This document shows, in pieces, positions 45,687 through 54,941 of a stretch of DNA of 64,000 nucleotides (position 1 is its first letter; each line of letters begins with the position of its first letter). The DNA is from JACRCT01 sp049841135. Its GTDB lineage: Bacteria; Myxococcota; Myxococcia; Myxococcales; UBA5297. Under the pieces are notes generated by a model. It was not told the DNA's origin, searched no databases, and worked only from the letters and a program-made list of their open reading frames with translations. The stretch spans positions 744,001 through 808,000 of the forward strand of contig JASGHK010000001.1 of the NCBI GenBank assembly GCA_049841135.1, written 5' to 3'. The position numbers and the translations under genes were made by a program.

Positions 45687-46778
45687 ATGGCGACGGTCTT
45701 CTTCACTGGCTTCCCCGGTTTCCTCGGCTCCGAGCTCTTGCCGCGAGTGCTCAAGCGCTACCCCAAGGACGTCACGGCGACGTGCCTGGTGCAGTCCAAA
45801 TTCGTGGCGATGGCCAAGAGCCGCATCGACGAGCTGGCGCGGACCGCGCCCGAGACCTCCGGGCGCATCCGGCTGGTCGAGGGCGACATCACCCGCGCCG
45901 ACCTGGGGCTCGGCGAGGCCAAGGAGCTCAAGGAGGAGACGGTCGAGATCTTCCACCTCGCGGCGGTCTACGACCTGGCGGTCAAGCGCGATCTCGCGAT
46001 GCGGGTCAACCTGGACGGCACGCGCTTCATGCTCGACTACGCGCGCGCCTGCCCGCACCTCAAGCGCCTGCAGTACGTCTCCACCTGCTACGTCTCCGGC
46101 AAGTACGCCGGCGCCTACACCGAGTACGACCTGGAGAAGGGCCAGGAGTTCAACAACTACTACGAGGAGACCAAGTACCTGGCCGAGGTCGAGGTGCAGC
46201 GGCGCATGCGTGAGGGCCTGCCAATCACCATCTACCGCCCGGCGATCGTCGTCGGCGACAGCGGCACCGGCGTGACCCAGAAGTACGACGGGCCGTACTA
46301 CATGATGCAGCTGCTGATGCGGCAGCCGGCGCTGGCGGCGATGCCGTCCCTGGGCCGGGCGGACCGGACGCGGATGAACGTCGTGCCGCGCGACTTCGTG
46401 GTGGACGCCATCGCCCACCTGTCCGGGCAGGAGAAGTCGAAGGGCAAGGTCTACCAACTGTGCGATCCCAACGCGACGACCATCACGCAGATGGTCGACG
46501 TGGTGGCGCGGGCGCTGGGCAAGAACGTGGTCAAGATCCCGCTGCCGGCCAAGCTGGCACGCAACGCGGTCTCTCACGTGCCTGGCGTCTACCAGCTCAT
46601 GAAGGTGCCGGCGGAGACGCTCGACTACCTGGTCCACCCGACCTTCTACACCTGCAACAACACCCTCTCCGACCTCGAAGGCAGCGGCATCCGCTGCCCG
46701 GGCTTCCCGGAGTACGCCCCGAAGCTGGTCTCCTTCATGAAGGAGCACCCGGAGATCAGTTCGGCGGCGATGGTGTGA
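45687..46778 (+). CDS. Extended SDR, male-sterility/thioester-reductase-like NAD(P)-dependent reductase
   Basis: A 363-residue protein starting at ATG 45687 (aaggagg six bases upstream). The Rossmann start VFFTGFPGFLGSELL gives the GxxGxxG motif. YYEETKYLAE supplies the catalytic Tyr-x3-Lys. It matches NAD_binding_4 (male sterility) domains, which reduce acyl thioesters or act on wax/lipid precursors. An additional YVSTCYVSG segment is typical. No partner gene in the neighbourhood indicates the substrate. An inverted repeat begins nine bases after the stop and may terminate transcription. Confidence 0.85.
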   Translation: MATVFFTGFPGFLGSELLPRVLKRYPKDVTATCLVQSKFVAMAKSRIDELARTAPETSGRIRLVEGDITRADLGLGEAKELKEETVEIFHLAAVYDLAVKRDLAMRVNLDGTRFMLDYARACPHLKRLQYVSTCYVSGKYAGAYTEYDLEKGQEFNNYYEETKYLAEVEVQRRMREGLPITIYRPAIVVGDSGTGVTQKYDGPYYMMQLLMRQPALAAMPSLGRADRTRMNVVPRDFVVDAIAHLSGQEKSKGKVYQLCDPNATTITQMVDVVARALGKNVVKIPLPAKLARNAVSHVPGVYQLMKVPAETLDYLVHPTFYTCNNTLSDLEGSGIRCPGFPEYAPKLVSFMKEHPEISSAAMV

Positions 46779-46786
46779 CGGACGAG

Positions 46787-46972
46787 CCTCACCCCCGGCC
46801 CCTCTCCGGCTTCGCGGAGAGGGGTGACTTGGTCTGTCGATTCGGGGCGACTTCGAGCCGCCTGCCTTCGGCCCACCGACACGGTTTGCCGAAGCATCAA
46901 GGGTCAGAGTTTCGAAATTCGCGAGACGAAGTCACCCCTCTCCGCGAAGCCGGAGAGGGGCCGGGGGTGAGG
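46787..46972. repeat. 44-bp inverted repeat pair flanking a 98-bp spacer
   Basis: The left arm (46787-46830) and right arm (46929-46972) are perfect inverted copies of cctcacccccggcccctctc and onward. Each arm also contains its own hairpin (cccctctcc-n8-ggagagggg). It lies between convergent genes, and so can act as a bidirectional terminator. A related third copy occurs at 53656-53703. Confidence 0.8.
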
Positions 46973-46986
46973 TTCGCTAAGGCCAG

Positions 46987-47910
46987 CTACTTGGCCTCGG
47001 CCGGAGCTACCGCGGCCGCCTTCTTCTTCTTGGCCTTGGCCGGCTCGGCCGCCGATTCTTCCTTCTTCTCCTCCGCGGGCGCCGCCTCTTCCTTCTTGGA
47101 CTCCTCGGCGGGCTTCTCCTCCGCGGCCTCGGCCTTCTCCGCCTTCTCCTCGGCCGGCGCGGCGGCGGCCTCCCCTTCCTTGGCCTCCTCGTCCTTGGCG
47201 GGCTTCGCGGGCTTGGCGCTGCGCTTCTTGGGCTTCGCCGCCAGGCCCATCTCCTCGAACATGCCGTTGACCGGAGCGAGCGCCGCCTCGGCCAGGAGCT
47301 TGGCCTGCTTGAGCGCCAGATCGAGCTTCTTGGCGTCGGTGATGAGCTCCTTGCGCAGCTCCACCGCCTCGTCCTCGCTCATCCCCACTCCGACGAACGC
47401 GGTCTGCCACTTGGCGAAGGCCGCGGCGATGGCCTGCAGCACCGGCGGCGCGAAGGCGTAGGTCGGCTGGCCGAGCTGCCGGGCGACGTAGGCGCCCTTG
47501 GCCCGCTTCTCGAGATCCTTCTGGTAATCCTCCACCGCCTCGCGCTCGGCCTTGCGCAGCGCCGGGAACTTCTGGTGCGGGTAGAGCGCCTCGAGGATGG
47601 GGTCCTTGGGGCTGGTGTGGAAGGTGAACCCGGCGACCAGCTTCTCGAGCGCATCGACGTACTGGCCCTGGAACTCGGCGGCGTACTCGTCGCGCACCTC
47701 CGAGAGCTCCGGCAGCCCGCGCACCTTCTCCAGCAGACCCGCGGTCGGCTCGCGCGCGGCCTTGAGCAGCGCGGCGGCCGCCGTCAGCCACTCCTTCTCG
47801 GACTTGAGGGCGCGCTTCTGGGCGAGCTCCTCGTTGGCGTGGGTGAGCTTGTCTTGGAGGGAGTCGGCGAATCGGACGAGGTCGTAGGCTTCGATGGTGG
47901 ACAGGGCCAT
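46987..47910 (-). CDS. Uncharacterised protein with Lys/Glu/Ala-rich tail
   Basis: A 307-residue cytoplasmic-looking protein. About 210 residues form a helical domain (YDLVRFADSLQDKLTHANEE, FTFHTSPKDPILEALYPHQK, AFVGVGMSEDEAVELRKEL). A low-complexity charged tail (EEKAEKAEAAEEKPAEESKK) fills the rest. Such tails are common in myxobacterial proteins. The frame is strongly coding (GC3). It is convergent with the SDR gene and divergent from the HEAT-repeat gene. Family not recognised. Confidence 0.7.
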   Translation of the reverse strand: MALSTIEAYDLVRFADSLQDKLTHANEELAQKRALKSEKEWLTAAAALLKAAREPTAGLLEKVRGLPELSEVRDEYAAEFQGQYVDALEKLVAGFTFHTSPKDPILEALYPHQKFPALRKAEREAVEDYQKDLEKRAKGAYVARQLGQPTYAFAPPVLQAIAAAFAKWQTAFVGVGMSEDEAVELRKELITDAKKLDLALKQAKLLAEAALAPVNGMFEEMGLAAKPKKRSAKPAKPAKDEEAKEGEAAAAPAEEKAEKAEAAEEKPAEESKKEEAAPAEEKKEESAAEPAKAKKKKAAAVAPAEAK

Positions 47911-48050
47911 GGCACTCCAGAGGGCGCGGCGCGGTTCGTTCGGTGCCGCACGGTTCGGCGCACACTAGCCAACTGCACCTCATTCGCCAACACGCCCGAT
48001 GAGGTGCCGGCTTGGTAGACTCCCGCGCGCTTCTTTCGGGGAGAAATCCG

Positions 48051-49649
48051 ATGGCTGCCGACACCCAGTCCCAGATCGTCGCCATGCTTGCCGAGGGCCG
48101 CCCAGAGCTGCAGGCCGCGGCAGCGCTGGTGCTCGGCGAGCTCGGCGCCAAGGCCCCTGCCGTCGTCCAGGGCCTGTGCGAGGCGATCCAGAGCGAGCAC
48201 GAGTCCGTCCGAATCGCCGCCATCGAGGCGCTCGAACGGCTGGCCAGCCCCAAAGCGCTGCCGGCGCTCCTCGACGCCCTCGCTGGCTCCGCTTCGACCT
48301 CCCAGGCCGCCGCGCGAGCCATCGCCGCGCTCGGCGACGCCGCCATCCATGATCTGCAGGCGCGCCTGCACGGCGCCCCGCCTTGGGCCGCGGCGCGCAT
48401 CAACGAGGTGCTGGCCCAGGTCGCCGGAAAGAAGGGGCTCTCGGCGCTGCTCGACGGCTTCATCGGCCAGGACAAGGAGAGCGTCATCAAGAGCTCGCTG
48501 CTCTTCCGGCACGAGCTCAAGACCGTCGAACCCAAGGAGAAGAAGGCGCTCTACCCGCAGGTCACCCGCTTTCTGGAGAGCAAGAAGGCCGCGGCCAGCG
48601 ACGAGGCGACGCTGGGCGCGCTTCGCATCCTGGGCTACCTCGAGGACGAGCGCGCGCTGGACACGCTCCTGGAGTTCGCCAAGAGCAAGCGCGCGTCCAT
48701 GGTCCGCTGCGAGGCGCTCATCGCGCTTCGCTTTGCGCTGGGCTCACGCCGCGACGCCCCGGAGGTCGCGGGCCTGCTGGTGAAGCTCCTGGGCGATCCC
48801 GACAAGGCCGTCGCCCGCACCGCGCTCGATACGCTGGGCAACCTCGAGCCGCCACCCTCTGCCATCCCGGCCATCGAGCGGCTAGCACTGGGCGACGACG
48901 CGGAGCTGGCGGCGACCGCCACCGTCCGGCTCGGCCTGCTCGGTCCGAAGGCCGCGCCGAGCCTGGTCCGTGTGGTCCTCGCCGCGCCGGAGGCTCGCGG
49001 GCAGCAGGCGCTGGCGGCGTTGGGCGAGAGCGAGGACGCGCGTGCCGCCCTGCTCGACGCGGTGCTCAACGCCAAGAGCGATGCCGAGTGCGCCCGCCTC
49101 TCCCGGCTGCTGCAGCCGCACGCCCGCCGGCTGGCCAAGCCTGCGGTCGCCTCGCTGTCACGTGCTGCACGCGCCCGGCTGAAGAAGTCGATGACTGCCG
49201 CCGAGCCGCTCTTGGCGCTGCTCGGCCTGGCCGATCCCGCGGAGCTGGCGACGCTCTTGCGCGAGGAGGCGGCCAAGGCCCCGGCGGAGCGGGCCCGCGA
49301 GCTGTACGCGGCGCTCCTCAAGAGCGACCGGGCCAAGGATGACGATCGGCTGGCGCTGGCGAGGCTGGAGCTCGCGCGCTCGAACCTGGACCTCGGCTCG
49401 CGCGGCAACGACCCGGCGCTGGAGCTGTTCTCGACGCTCGCCCGCCGCGGCGTGCCGGTGGCCGACGACCTGGCCGCGGACAAGGCGCTCACCCCCGAGC
49501 ACCGCTTCTACGTCGGCTTCCACCTCTCGGAGATCGTCGGGCTGTCTCGCGAGATCGGCCACGAGGTGCTGGTCGAGGTTTCCAAGGGCCGCGGCAAGCT
49601 CGCCAAGCAGGCCAAGGCCAAGCTCAAGACCACCGGCTACGAGGAGTAA
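48051..49649 (+). CDS. HEAT-repeat protein
   Basis: A 532-residue all-helical protein with repeated pairs of helices (AAALVLGELGAKAPAVVQGL, SVRIAAIEALERLASPKALP, TARTALDTLGNLE-like blocks), the pattern of HEAT or PBS-lyase-like repeats. A clear ggggag site precedes ATG 48051. These proteins act as interaction scaffolds. Its partners are unknown. The AgmX-like gene starts 13 bases after its stop, so both probably form one operon. Confidence 0.8.
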   Translation: MAADTQSQIVAMLAEGRPELQAAAALVLGELGAKAPAVVQGLCEAIQSEHESVRIAAIEALERLASPKALPALLDALAGSASTSQAAARAIAALGDAAIHDLQARLHGAPPWAAARINEVLAQVAGKKGLSALLDGFIGQDKESVIKSSLLFRHELKTVEPKEKKALYPQVTRFLESKKAAASDEATLGALRILGYLEDERALDTLLEFAKSKRASMVRCEALIALRFALGSRRDAPEVAGLLVKLLGDPDKAVARTALDTLGNLEPPPSAIPAIERLALGDDAELAATATVRLGLLGPKAAPSLVRVVLAAPEARGQQALAALGESEDARAALLDAVLNAKSDAECARLSRLLQPHARRLAKPAVASLSRAARARLKKSMTAAEPLLALLGLADPAELATLLREEAAKAPAERARELYAALLKSDRAKDDDRLALARLELARSNLDLGSRGNDPALELFSTLARRGVPVADDLAADKALTPEHRFYVGFHLSEIVGLSREIGHEVLVEVSKGRGKLAKQAKAKLKTTGYEE

Positions 49650-49661
49650 CTGGACCCAATC

Positions 49662-50303
49662 ATGGCTCGCGCGCTCGCTCTCCTCTCGATCCTCCTCATC
49701 GCAGCCACTCCCAAGCCCAGCAAGCCGCCGAAGGCATCGCCGCCGCCCGAGCCACTGGAGGTCACCCGGGTCCAGGACCAGAGCGTCGTCTTCGTGCAGC
49801 TCAAGGCGAACCAGGACCTCGAGGGCATCTCGGTGCGCGTCGAGCCGACCGGCCGGCTCGTCGAGTACAAGGCCCTGAGGACCGGCGACGTGCGCAAGGT
49901 CGCCGCCGTGGGCGCCAGCGCCGTGACCGTCTCGGCCAAGGGACAGGAGCCCATCCGGCTCGAGCTCTCGTCCGAGCCTTCCAGCGCCCCTTCCTCGACG
50001 CACAAGAGCAAGAAGCGCCCGCTCGACCGCGGAGCCATCCACAAGGAGATCGCGCGCCACACCAAGCAGGTGCAGGGCTGCTACGAGAAGGCGCTTCCGA
50101 AGAACCCGAAGCTCGCGGGGAAGCTCGAGATGCAGTGGACCATCCTGCCCGAAGGCACCGTGGGCTCGGTGCGAATCAAGAGCTCGACGCTCGAGGACGC
50201 TTCGGTCGGGACCTGCGTGCTGGCCCTCGCGAAGTCGTGGCACTTTCCGGAGAGCGACGAGGAGGCCACCATCGCCTTCCCGTTCGTATTCAAGGCGCGG
50301 TGA
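49662..50303 (+). CDS. AgmX/PglI-C-terminal-like exported protein
   Basis: A 213-residue protein. The N-terminal hydrophobic ALALLSILLIAATP segment is probably a signal. After a Pro/Lys linker and a beta domain (VVFVQLKANQDLEGISVRVE) comes a C-terminal AgmX-type domain: IHKEIARHTKQVQGCYEKAL, LEMQWTILPEGTVGSVRIKS, VGTCVLALAKSWHFP. The two Cys (QGCYE and GTCV) may form a disulfide. Similar domains occur in gliding and TonB-like proteins. Downstream of the HEAT-repeat gene. Confidence 0.78.
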   Translation: MARALALLSILLIAATPKPSKPPKASPPPEPLEVTRVQDQSVVFVQLKANQDLEGISVRVEPTGRLVEYKALRTGDVRKVAAVGASAVTVSAKGQEPIRLELSSEPSSAPSSTHKSKKRPLDRGAIHKEIARHTKQVQGCYEKALPKNPKLAGKLEMQWTILPEGTVGSVRIKSSTLEDASVGTCVLALAKSWHFPESDEEATIAFPFVFKAR

Positions 50304-50363
50304 CTCGCTCTTCAACCGCCTGCAGCCCGTCATCCCCGGCTGACGGGACCTAGGTTTCTGCCG

Positions 50364-50621
50364 ATGCCCAACGTCGTCTTCAGGGTTTACGCCCAGCTCA
50401 ACGACCGGCTGCCTCCCGACAAGCGGCAGCGACCGATCGAGATCCCCGTCCCCGAGGGAGCACGCCTCGGCCCAGCGCTGCATGGGTTGGAGGTCGACCC
50501 GGCGAGCGTGGGGCTGGTGCTGGTCAATGGAGAGCCGGCCGCGCTCGACCGAGAGCTGAAGGACGGCGACCGCGTGGCGGCGTACCCGCCCTTCACGACG
50601 CTGGGCGCGACTCCGAGTTGA
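50364..50621 (+). CDS. Ubiquitin-like Mut7-C / MoaD-like small protein
   Basis: An 85-residue protein of beta-grasp type (MPNVVFRVYAQLNDRLPPDK, SVGLVLVNGEPAALDRELKD, DRVAAYPPFTTLG). It has no C-terminal Gly-Gly (ends LGATPS), so it is more like the ubiquitin-like domain that precedes Mut7-C nucleases than a sulfur carrier. It stands alone here, with no Mut7-C gene beside it. Confidence 0.68.
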   Translation: MPNVVFRVYAQLNDRLPPDKRQRPIEIPVPEGARLGPALHGLEVDPASVGLVLVNGEPAALDRELKDGDRVAAYPPFTTLGATPS

Positions 50622-50627
50622 CCGGAG

Positions 50628-50863
50628 GCTGAAGGCCTCCGGCTACCTGGGTTGAAGCCCACTAAAGGGGCTAGCCCCCGGCTTCGATCCGCGGTGCTCG
50701 AAGAGTGCCTTCGGTAACCCGTCAACTCCGGGGATGTGAGGACGCGCGGCCAGGTCCAGCCCTCGACCTGCGAAGGGCTTCGCAGACGGCCGACATCGGC
50801 GACACGGTGCGCGCCGGGGGCCAGCCCCAGAGGGCTTTCACCCTGGTAGCCGGAGGCCTTCAA
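50628..50863. repeat. Imperfect inverted repeat in the gap after the Ub-Mut7C-like gene
   Basis: The arms at about 50628-50680 and 50816-50863 are about 80 percent complementary (left begins gctgaaggcctccggctacc). The 279-base gap 50622-50900 otherwise holds no gene. Probably a palindromic mobile or REP-like element. Confidence 0.55.
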
Positions 50864-50900
50864 CCGCCTTCAACCTCCGGTCAACTGGCGCCGTCGACCT

Positions 50901-51839
50901 CTAGAACGGCAGCTCTTCCTGGTCGGGTCCGCCCTTCGGCTCTTCCGGCTCCTCGGAGGGCTCCTTCTCCTCGCCCGTCGCCTCCGGAGGATTCCCCTCG
51001 GCGGGGCCCACGTACCACTGGCGGCCCACCTGCTGCCGCTTGAGCAGCCCCTCGGTCTCCAGCGCCTGCAAGAGCTTGGAGAAGGTCGAGAAGCCGAAGT
51101 CGCGCTCGTCGAAGTCGGGCTGCTTGCGGACGATCGTCTCCTTGATGAAGGACGGATTGATCGGCCCGGTCGCCCGGGCGAGCAGCGAGGTCACGACCTC
51201 TCGCGCGACCTCCGGGACCTCGGGCGCCGGCTTGGCCTCTGCACTGCTCGCGCCGCCACCACCGCCGCGCCTGGACTTGCGCTCGCCCTTCTCGGCCTTC
51301 TCCGCCTTGTCGCCCTTCTTCTCGTCCTTCTCCTTGGGCGCCTTCTTCTCGGCCTTGCGCTCCTCGGCCTTGGGCTTGAGGTAGATGAACTCGTCGCAGG
51401 CCTTCACGAAGAGCCGCGAGGTCGACTCGCGCACGCCCAGGCCGATGACCCGGCGGTCGTTCTCGCGCAGCTTGTAGGCCAAGGGGCAGAAGTCCGAGTC
51501 GCCCGAGCCGATGACGAAGGTGTCGATGTACTCGCGCGCGTAGCAGAGCTCGAGCGCGTCGATCACCAGGCGCATGTCCGCGCCGTTCTTGCCCGCCGAG
51601 GTCGAGGGCGGCACGTCGACCAGCTCCACACCGAACTCGTGCAGGTGGCTCTTGGCGTCCTTGAAGCGCGACCAGTCGCAGTAGGCGCGCCGGAAGATGA
51701 CCTTGCCCTTCTCCAGTAGCCGGTCGAGCGAGGGCTGCAGGTCGAAGCTGGCCGCGGTGATCCCGGTGTTGGTCACCAGGTTCTCGAAGTCGATGAACAG
51801 GGCGATGCGGTGCTCGCGGTGCTCCGGGCTGTCGGTCAT
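50901..51839 (-). CDS. NYN-domain/LOTUS-like (OST-HTH) protein
   Basis: A 312-residue protein from ATG 51839 (aagga eight bases upstream). The N-terminal NYN domain has IALFIDFENLV (first acidic residue), GADMRLVIDALELCY and VIGSGDSDFCPLAY, the metal-binding acidic residues of a PIN-like nuclease. A charged Lys/Glu linker follows. A C-terminal winged-helix LOTUS/OST-HTH-like domain (FIKETIVRKQPDFDERDFGF, LLQALETEGLLKR) ends in an acidic Pro/Glu tail. It may cut or bind RNA. Known NYN-LOTUS proteins occur across bacteria and eukaryotes (LabA/DUF88-like). Confidence 0.85.
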   Translation of the reverse strand: MTDSPEHREHRIALFIDFENLVTNTGITAASFDLQPSLDRLLEKGKVIFRRAYCDWSRFKDAKSHLHEFGVELVDVPPSTSAGKNGADMRLVIDALELCYAREYIDTFVIGSGDSDFCPLAYKLRENDRRVIGLGVRESTSRLFVKACDEFIYLKPKAEERKAEKKAPKEKDEKKGDKAEKAEKGERKSRRGGGGGASSAEAKPAPEVPEVAREVVTSLLARATGPINPSFIKETIVRKQPDFDERDFGFSTFSKLLQALETEGLLKRQQVGRQWYVGPAEGNPPEATGEEKEPSEEPEEPKGGPDQEELPF

Positions 51840-51939
51840 CGGGAGGTCCTTCTTGGAGTCAGAGAGGGCCACACTCATACGCCCCGTGGACGGCTCATGG
51901 GAAGCGCTGGCGCCCGCGGCGAACCAATGGACCGAAAGG

Positions 51940-52015
51940 CTGGGACGCCTGGGTGGTGCGGCCGATGGGACCTATGGGACGTAGGGGACACCTGGGACTG
52001 ATGGGACGTAGGAAC
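51940..52015 (+). repeat. Low-complexity gggac-type degenerate repeat
   Basis: Tracts such as gatgggacctatgggacgta and a second gatgggacgtagg recur in this 366-base gap (51840-52205), which holds no gene. The end of the gap is the promoter and operator region of the Rrf2 gene. Confidence 0.5.
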
Positions 52016-52172
52016 GAGTCATGACTAGGGACCGCGAGAGAAGGCCCCTTGGCCGCTTGAAGGTGAAAGCCGCCGCAGACGCCGCATCTATCGAGATTCA
52101 CAGGCTCTTTCAGCCACACGCCCGTCGAGCCCGCCTTGATGTGCTTGCGCGCCGAAACCAAACCCGCTATTC

Positions 52173-52189
52173 CCTATCTAACTCATAGG
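52173..52189 (+). promoter_or_regulatory. Candidate Rrf2 operator
   Basis: cctat-n7-atagg is a perfect inverted repeat of 5-bp arms (52173-52177 and 52185-52189) in a local AT-rich island 16 bases before the Rrf2 start. CymR-type sites share the cctat/atagg core. An auto-repressor site is plausible. A weak aggaa ribosome site lies at 52196-52200. Confidence 0.45.
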
Positions 52190-52205
52190 ATTTATAGGAA
52201 GCCCG

Positions 52206-52631
52206 ATGCGCTTCTCCCAGAAAGCCGAGTACGCCGTCCGCGCCACCATCGACCTCGCCACGCATGCGCGCCCCGACCAGCCGTCGCGCGTCACCGACAT
52301 CGCCAAGCGCGCCCACATTCCGGAGAAGTTCTTGGAAGCCATCCTGGTCGACCTGCGCAAGGCCGGGGTCGTGACCAGCCGCCGCGGGCCCGAAGGAGGC
52401 CACGCGCTGGCGCTCGCCCCCAAGGACATCACCCTCGGGAAGATCCGCACCGCCATCGACGGGCCCCTGGCGCTCATCGAGGTCGGCCGCAAGAAGACCG
52501 CAATCGACGAAGGGCTCAGCCAAGTCTGGAAGGAGGTCGCTCTGGCGATCGGCGCCGTGCTCGACGGCGTCACCGTCGAAGAGATGTGTCGACGCGCCCA
52601 GGAGCACCAACCGTCGGACTACAGCATCTGA
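52206..52631 (+). CDS. Rrf2-family transcriptional regulator, lacking the Fe-S cysteines
   Basis: A 141-residue winged-helix regulator (MRFSQKAEYAVRATIDLATH, VTDIAKRAHIPEKFLEAILV, RRGPEGGHALALAPKDITLG). IscR and NsrR have three Cys around residues 90-105, but none is visible here; the only Cys is in EEMCRR near the end. It therefore resembles CymR/CysM-partner regulators. Followed by cysK 53 bases downstream on the same strand, so it probably senses cysteine status rather than Fe-S clusters. Confidence 0.9.
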   Translation: MRFSQKAEYAVRATIDLATHARPDQPSRVTDIAKRAHIPEKFLEAILVDLRKAGVVTSRRGPEGGHALALAPKDITLGKIRTAIDGPLALIEVGRKKTAIDEGLSQVWKEVALAIGAVLDGVTVEEMCRRAQEHQPSDYSI

Positions 52632-52683
52632 CCGCAAGCGCTTTACACACGCAGCAAGGGAACACGGGGCAAGGAGACACGGG

Positions 52684-53649
<966 letters not shown>

Positions 53650-53655
53650 GCTTGG

Positions 53656-53703
53656 CGAGCCTCACCCCCTGTCCCCCTCTCCGGCTTCGCGGAGAGGGGG
53701 GAC
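53656..53703 (+). repeat. Third copy of the cctcaccccc...cggagagggg palindromic element
   Basis: Shares gagcctcaccccc and the hairpin core ccctctccggcttcgcggag with the 46787-46972 pair. A perfect 10-bp stem (53673-53682 with 53691-53700) surrounds the 8-base loop. It lies just after the cysK stop. Confidence 0.7.
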
Positions 53704-53762
53704 TCGCATTCACGTCTGTAGCGACTGTCCCGCCTCCGGGGTCGACAGACTGAGCGGAATCT

Positions 53763-53808
53763 AGGAAGGTGCCCCACTCTCTGAGTCGGGCACCTTCCTT
53801 TCTTCTCT
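53763..53808 (+). terminator. Rho-independent terminator after cysK
   Basis: A perfect 12-bp stem (53763-53774 with 53788-53799), 13-base loop, followed by ttcttctc. It ends just before the mnmA start, so mnmA needs its own promoter or read-through. Confidence 0.85.
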
Positions 53809-53819
53809 GGAGCATCCGG

Positions 53820-54941
53820 ATGGCGCAGGAGCGCGTGGCAGTGGCGATGAGCGGCGGCGTGGACTCTTCCGTCGCCGCGGCGCTGCTCGTCCGCGAGGGC
53901 TACGAGGTGGTCGGCATCACCCTCCAGCTCATCCCCTGCGAGGACCGGCCGCTCGGCGGCGGCTGCTGCAGCCTGGAGTCGGCGATGCAGGCCCGCGCCG
54001 TCGCCGACAAGCTCGGCGTCGACCACCTGATCGTCGACGCCCGCACCACCTTCGAGCAGCAGGTGCTTCGTCCCTGCTGGGACGAGTACGCGCACGGCCG
54101 CACGCCCAACCCCTGCGTGCTCTGCAACCAGGTCGTGAAGTGGGGCACGCTCTTCGACAAGGCGCGCGGGCTGGGCGCACGGCGCATCGCGACCGGCCAC
54201 TACGCGCGCATCGGGACGAGCGCCGCCGGCCGGCCGAGCCTCTTGCGCGGCTCCGACCCGAACAAGGACCAGTCCTACTTCCTCTTCTCGCTCGAGGCGG
54301 AGCAGATCGCCGCGACGCTGCTCCCGCTGGGCGGGACGACCAAGCCGCAGGTGCGCACGCTGGCCCGCGAGCTGGGCCTGGCCACCGCCGAGCGCCCCGA
54401 GAGCCAGGACGCCTGCTTCGAGTCGAGCGAGGACGGCTTCGCCGAGTCGCTGCGCCTGCGCTTCGGCGACGATGCCCGGCCCGGAGCCATCGTCGACCGC
54501 ACCGGCCGGCCGGTGGGCAAGCACCAGGGCCTGCATCGCTACACGCTTGGCCAGCGGCACGGGCTCGGGGTCTCCATCGGCGGGCGGGCCTTCGTGACCG
54601 GGCTGGACGCGGGCAAGAACGAGGTGGTCGTCACCACCGACCCGGCCGATCTGCTCTCTCGCGAGCTGAGGGTGCGCCTCGCCGGCGCTCGCGATGCTCC
54701 CCTGCCCCAGCGCTGCCAGGTGCAGATCCGCTCGCGCCACCGTGCCGTGGATGCGCAACTCTTCCCGGAAGAGAGCGAGGGCCAGGTCCGGGTGGTCTTC
54801 GCCGAGCCGCAGCGGGCGGTGACGCCGGGCCAGGCCGCGGTCTTCTATGACGGCGAGCGGGTGGCGGGCGGCGGCTGGATCGATGGGGTGCTGGCGGCTG
54901 AAGCCGCGCCTGACGTTTCAAAGCCTGCCTGCGCAGGCTGA
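53820..54941 (+). CDS. mnmA: tRNA-specific 2-thiouridylase MnmA
   Basis: A 373-residue enzyme that thiolates U34 of tRNAs for Glu, Gln and Lys. It starts at ATG 53820, with ggag upstream. The PP-loop is AMSGGVDSSVAA; the catalytic Cys pair is NPCVLCNQ and QDACFES. ARRIATGHYARI and GKHQGLHRYTLGQRHG match the family. The family normally ends soon after GGGWI. The last 20 residues here (DGVLAAEAAPDVSKPACAG) are encoded by an inserted palindromic repeat that brings its own stop at 54939-54941. The normal 3' end is repeated twice further on. Confidence 0.95.
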   Translation: MAQERVAVAMSGGVDSSVAAALLVREGYEVVGITLQLIPCEDRPLGGGCCSLESAMQARAVADKLGVDHLIVDARTTFEQQVLRPCWDEYAHGRTPNPCVLCNQVVKWGTLFDKARGLGARRIATGHYARIGTSAAGRPSLLRGSDPNKDQSYFLFSLEAEQIAATLLPLGGTTKPQVRTLARELGLATAERPESQDACFESSEDGFAESLRLRFGDDARPGAIVDRTGRPVGKHQGLHRYTLGQRHGLGVSIGGRAFVTGLDAGKNEVVVTTDPADLLSRELRVRLAGARDAPLPQRCQVQIRSRHRAVDAQLFPEESEGQVRVVFAEPQRAVTPGQAAVFYDGERVAGGGWIDGVLAAEAAPDVSKPACAG

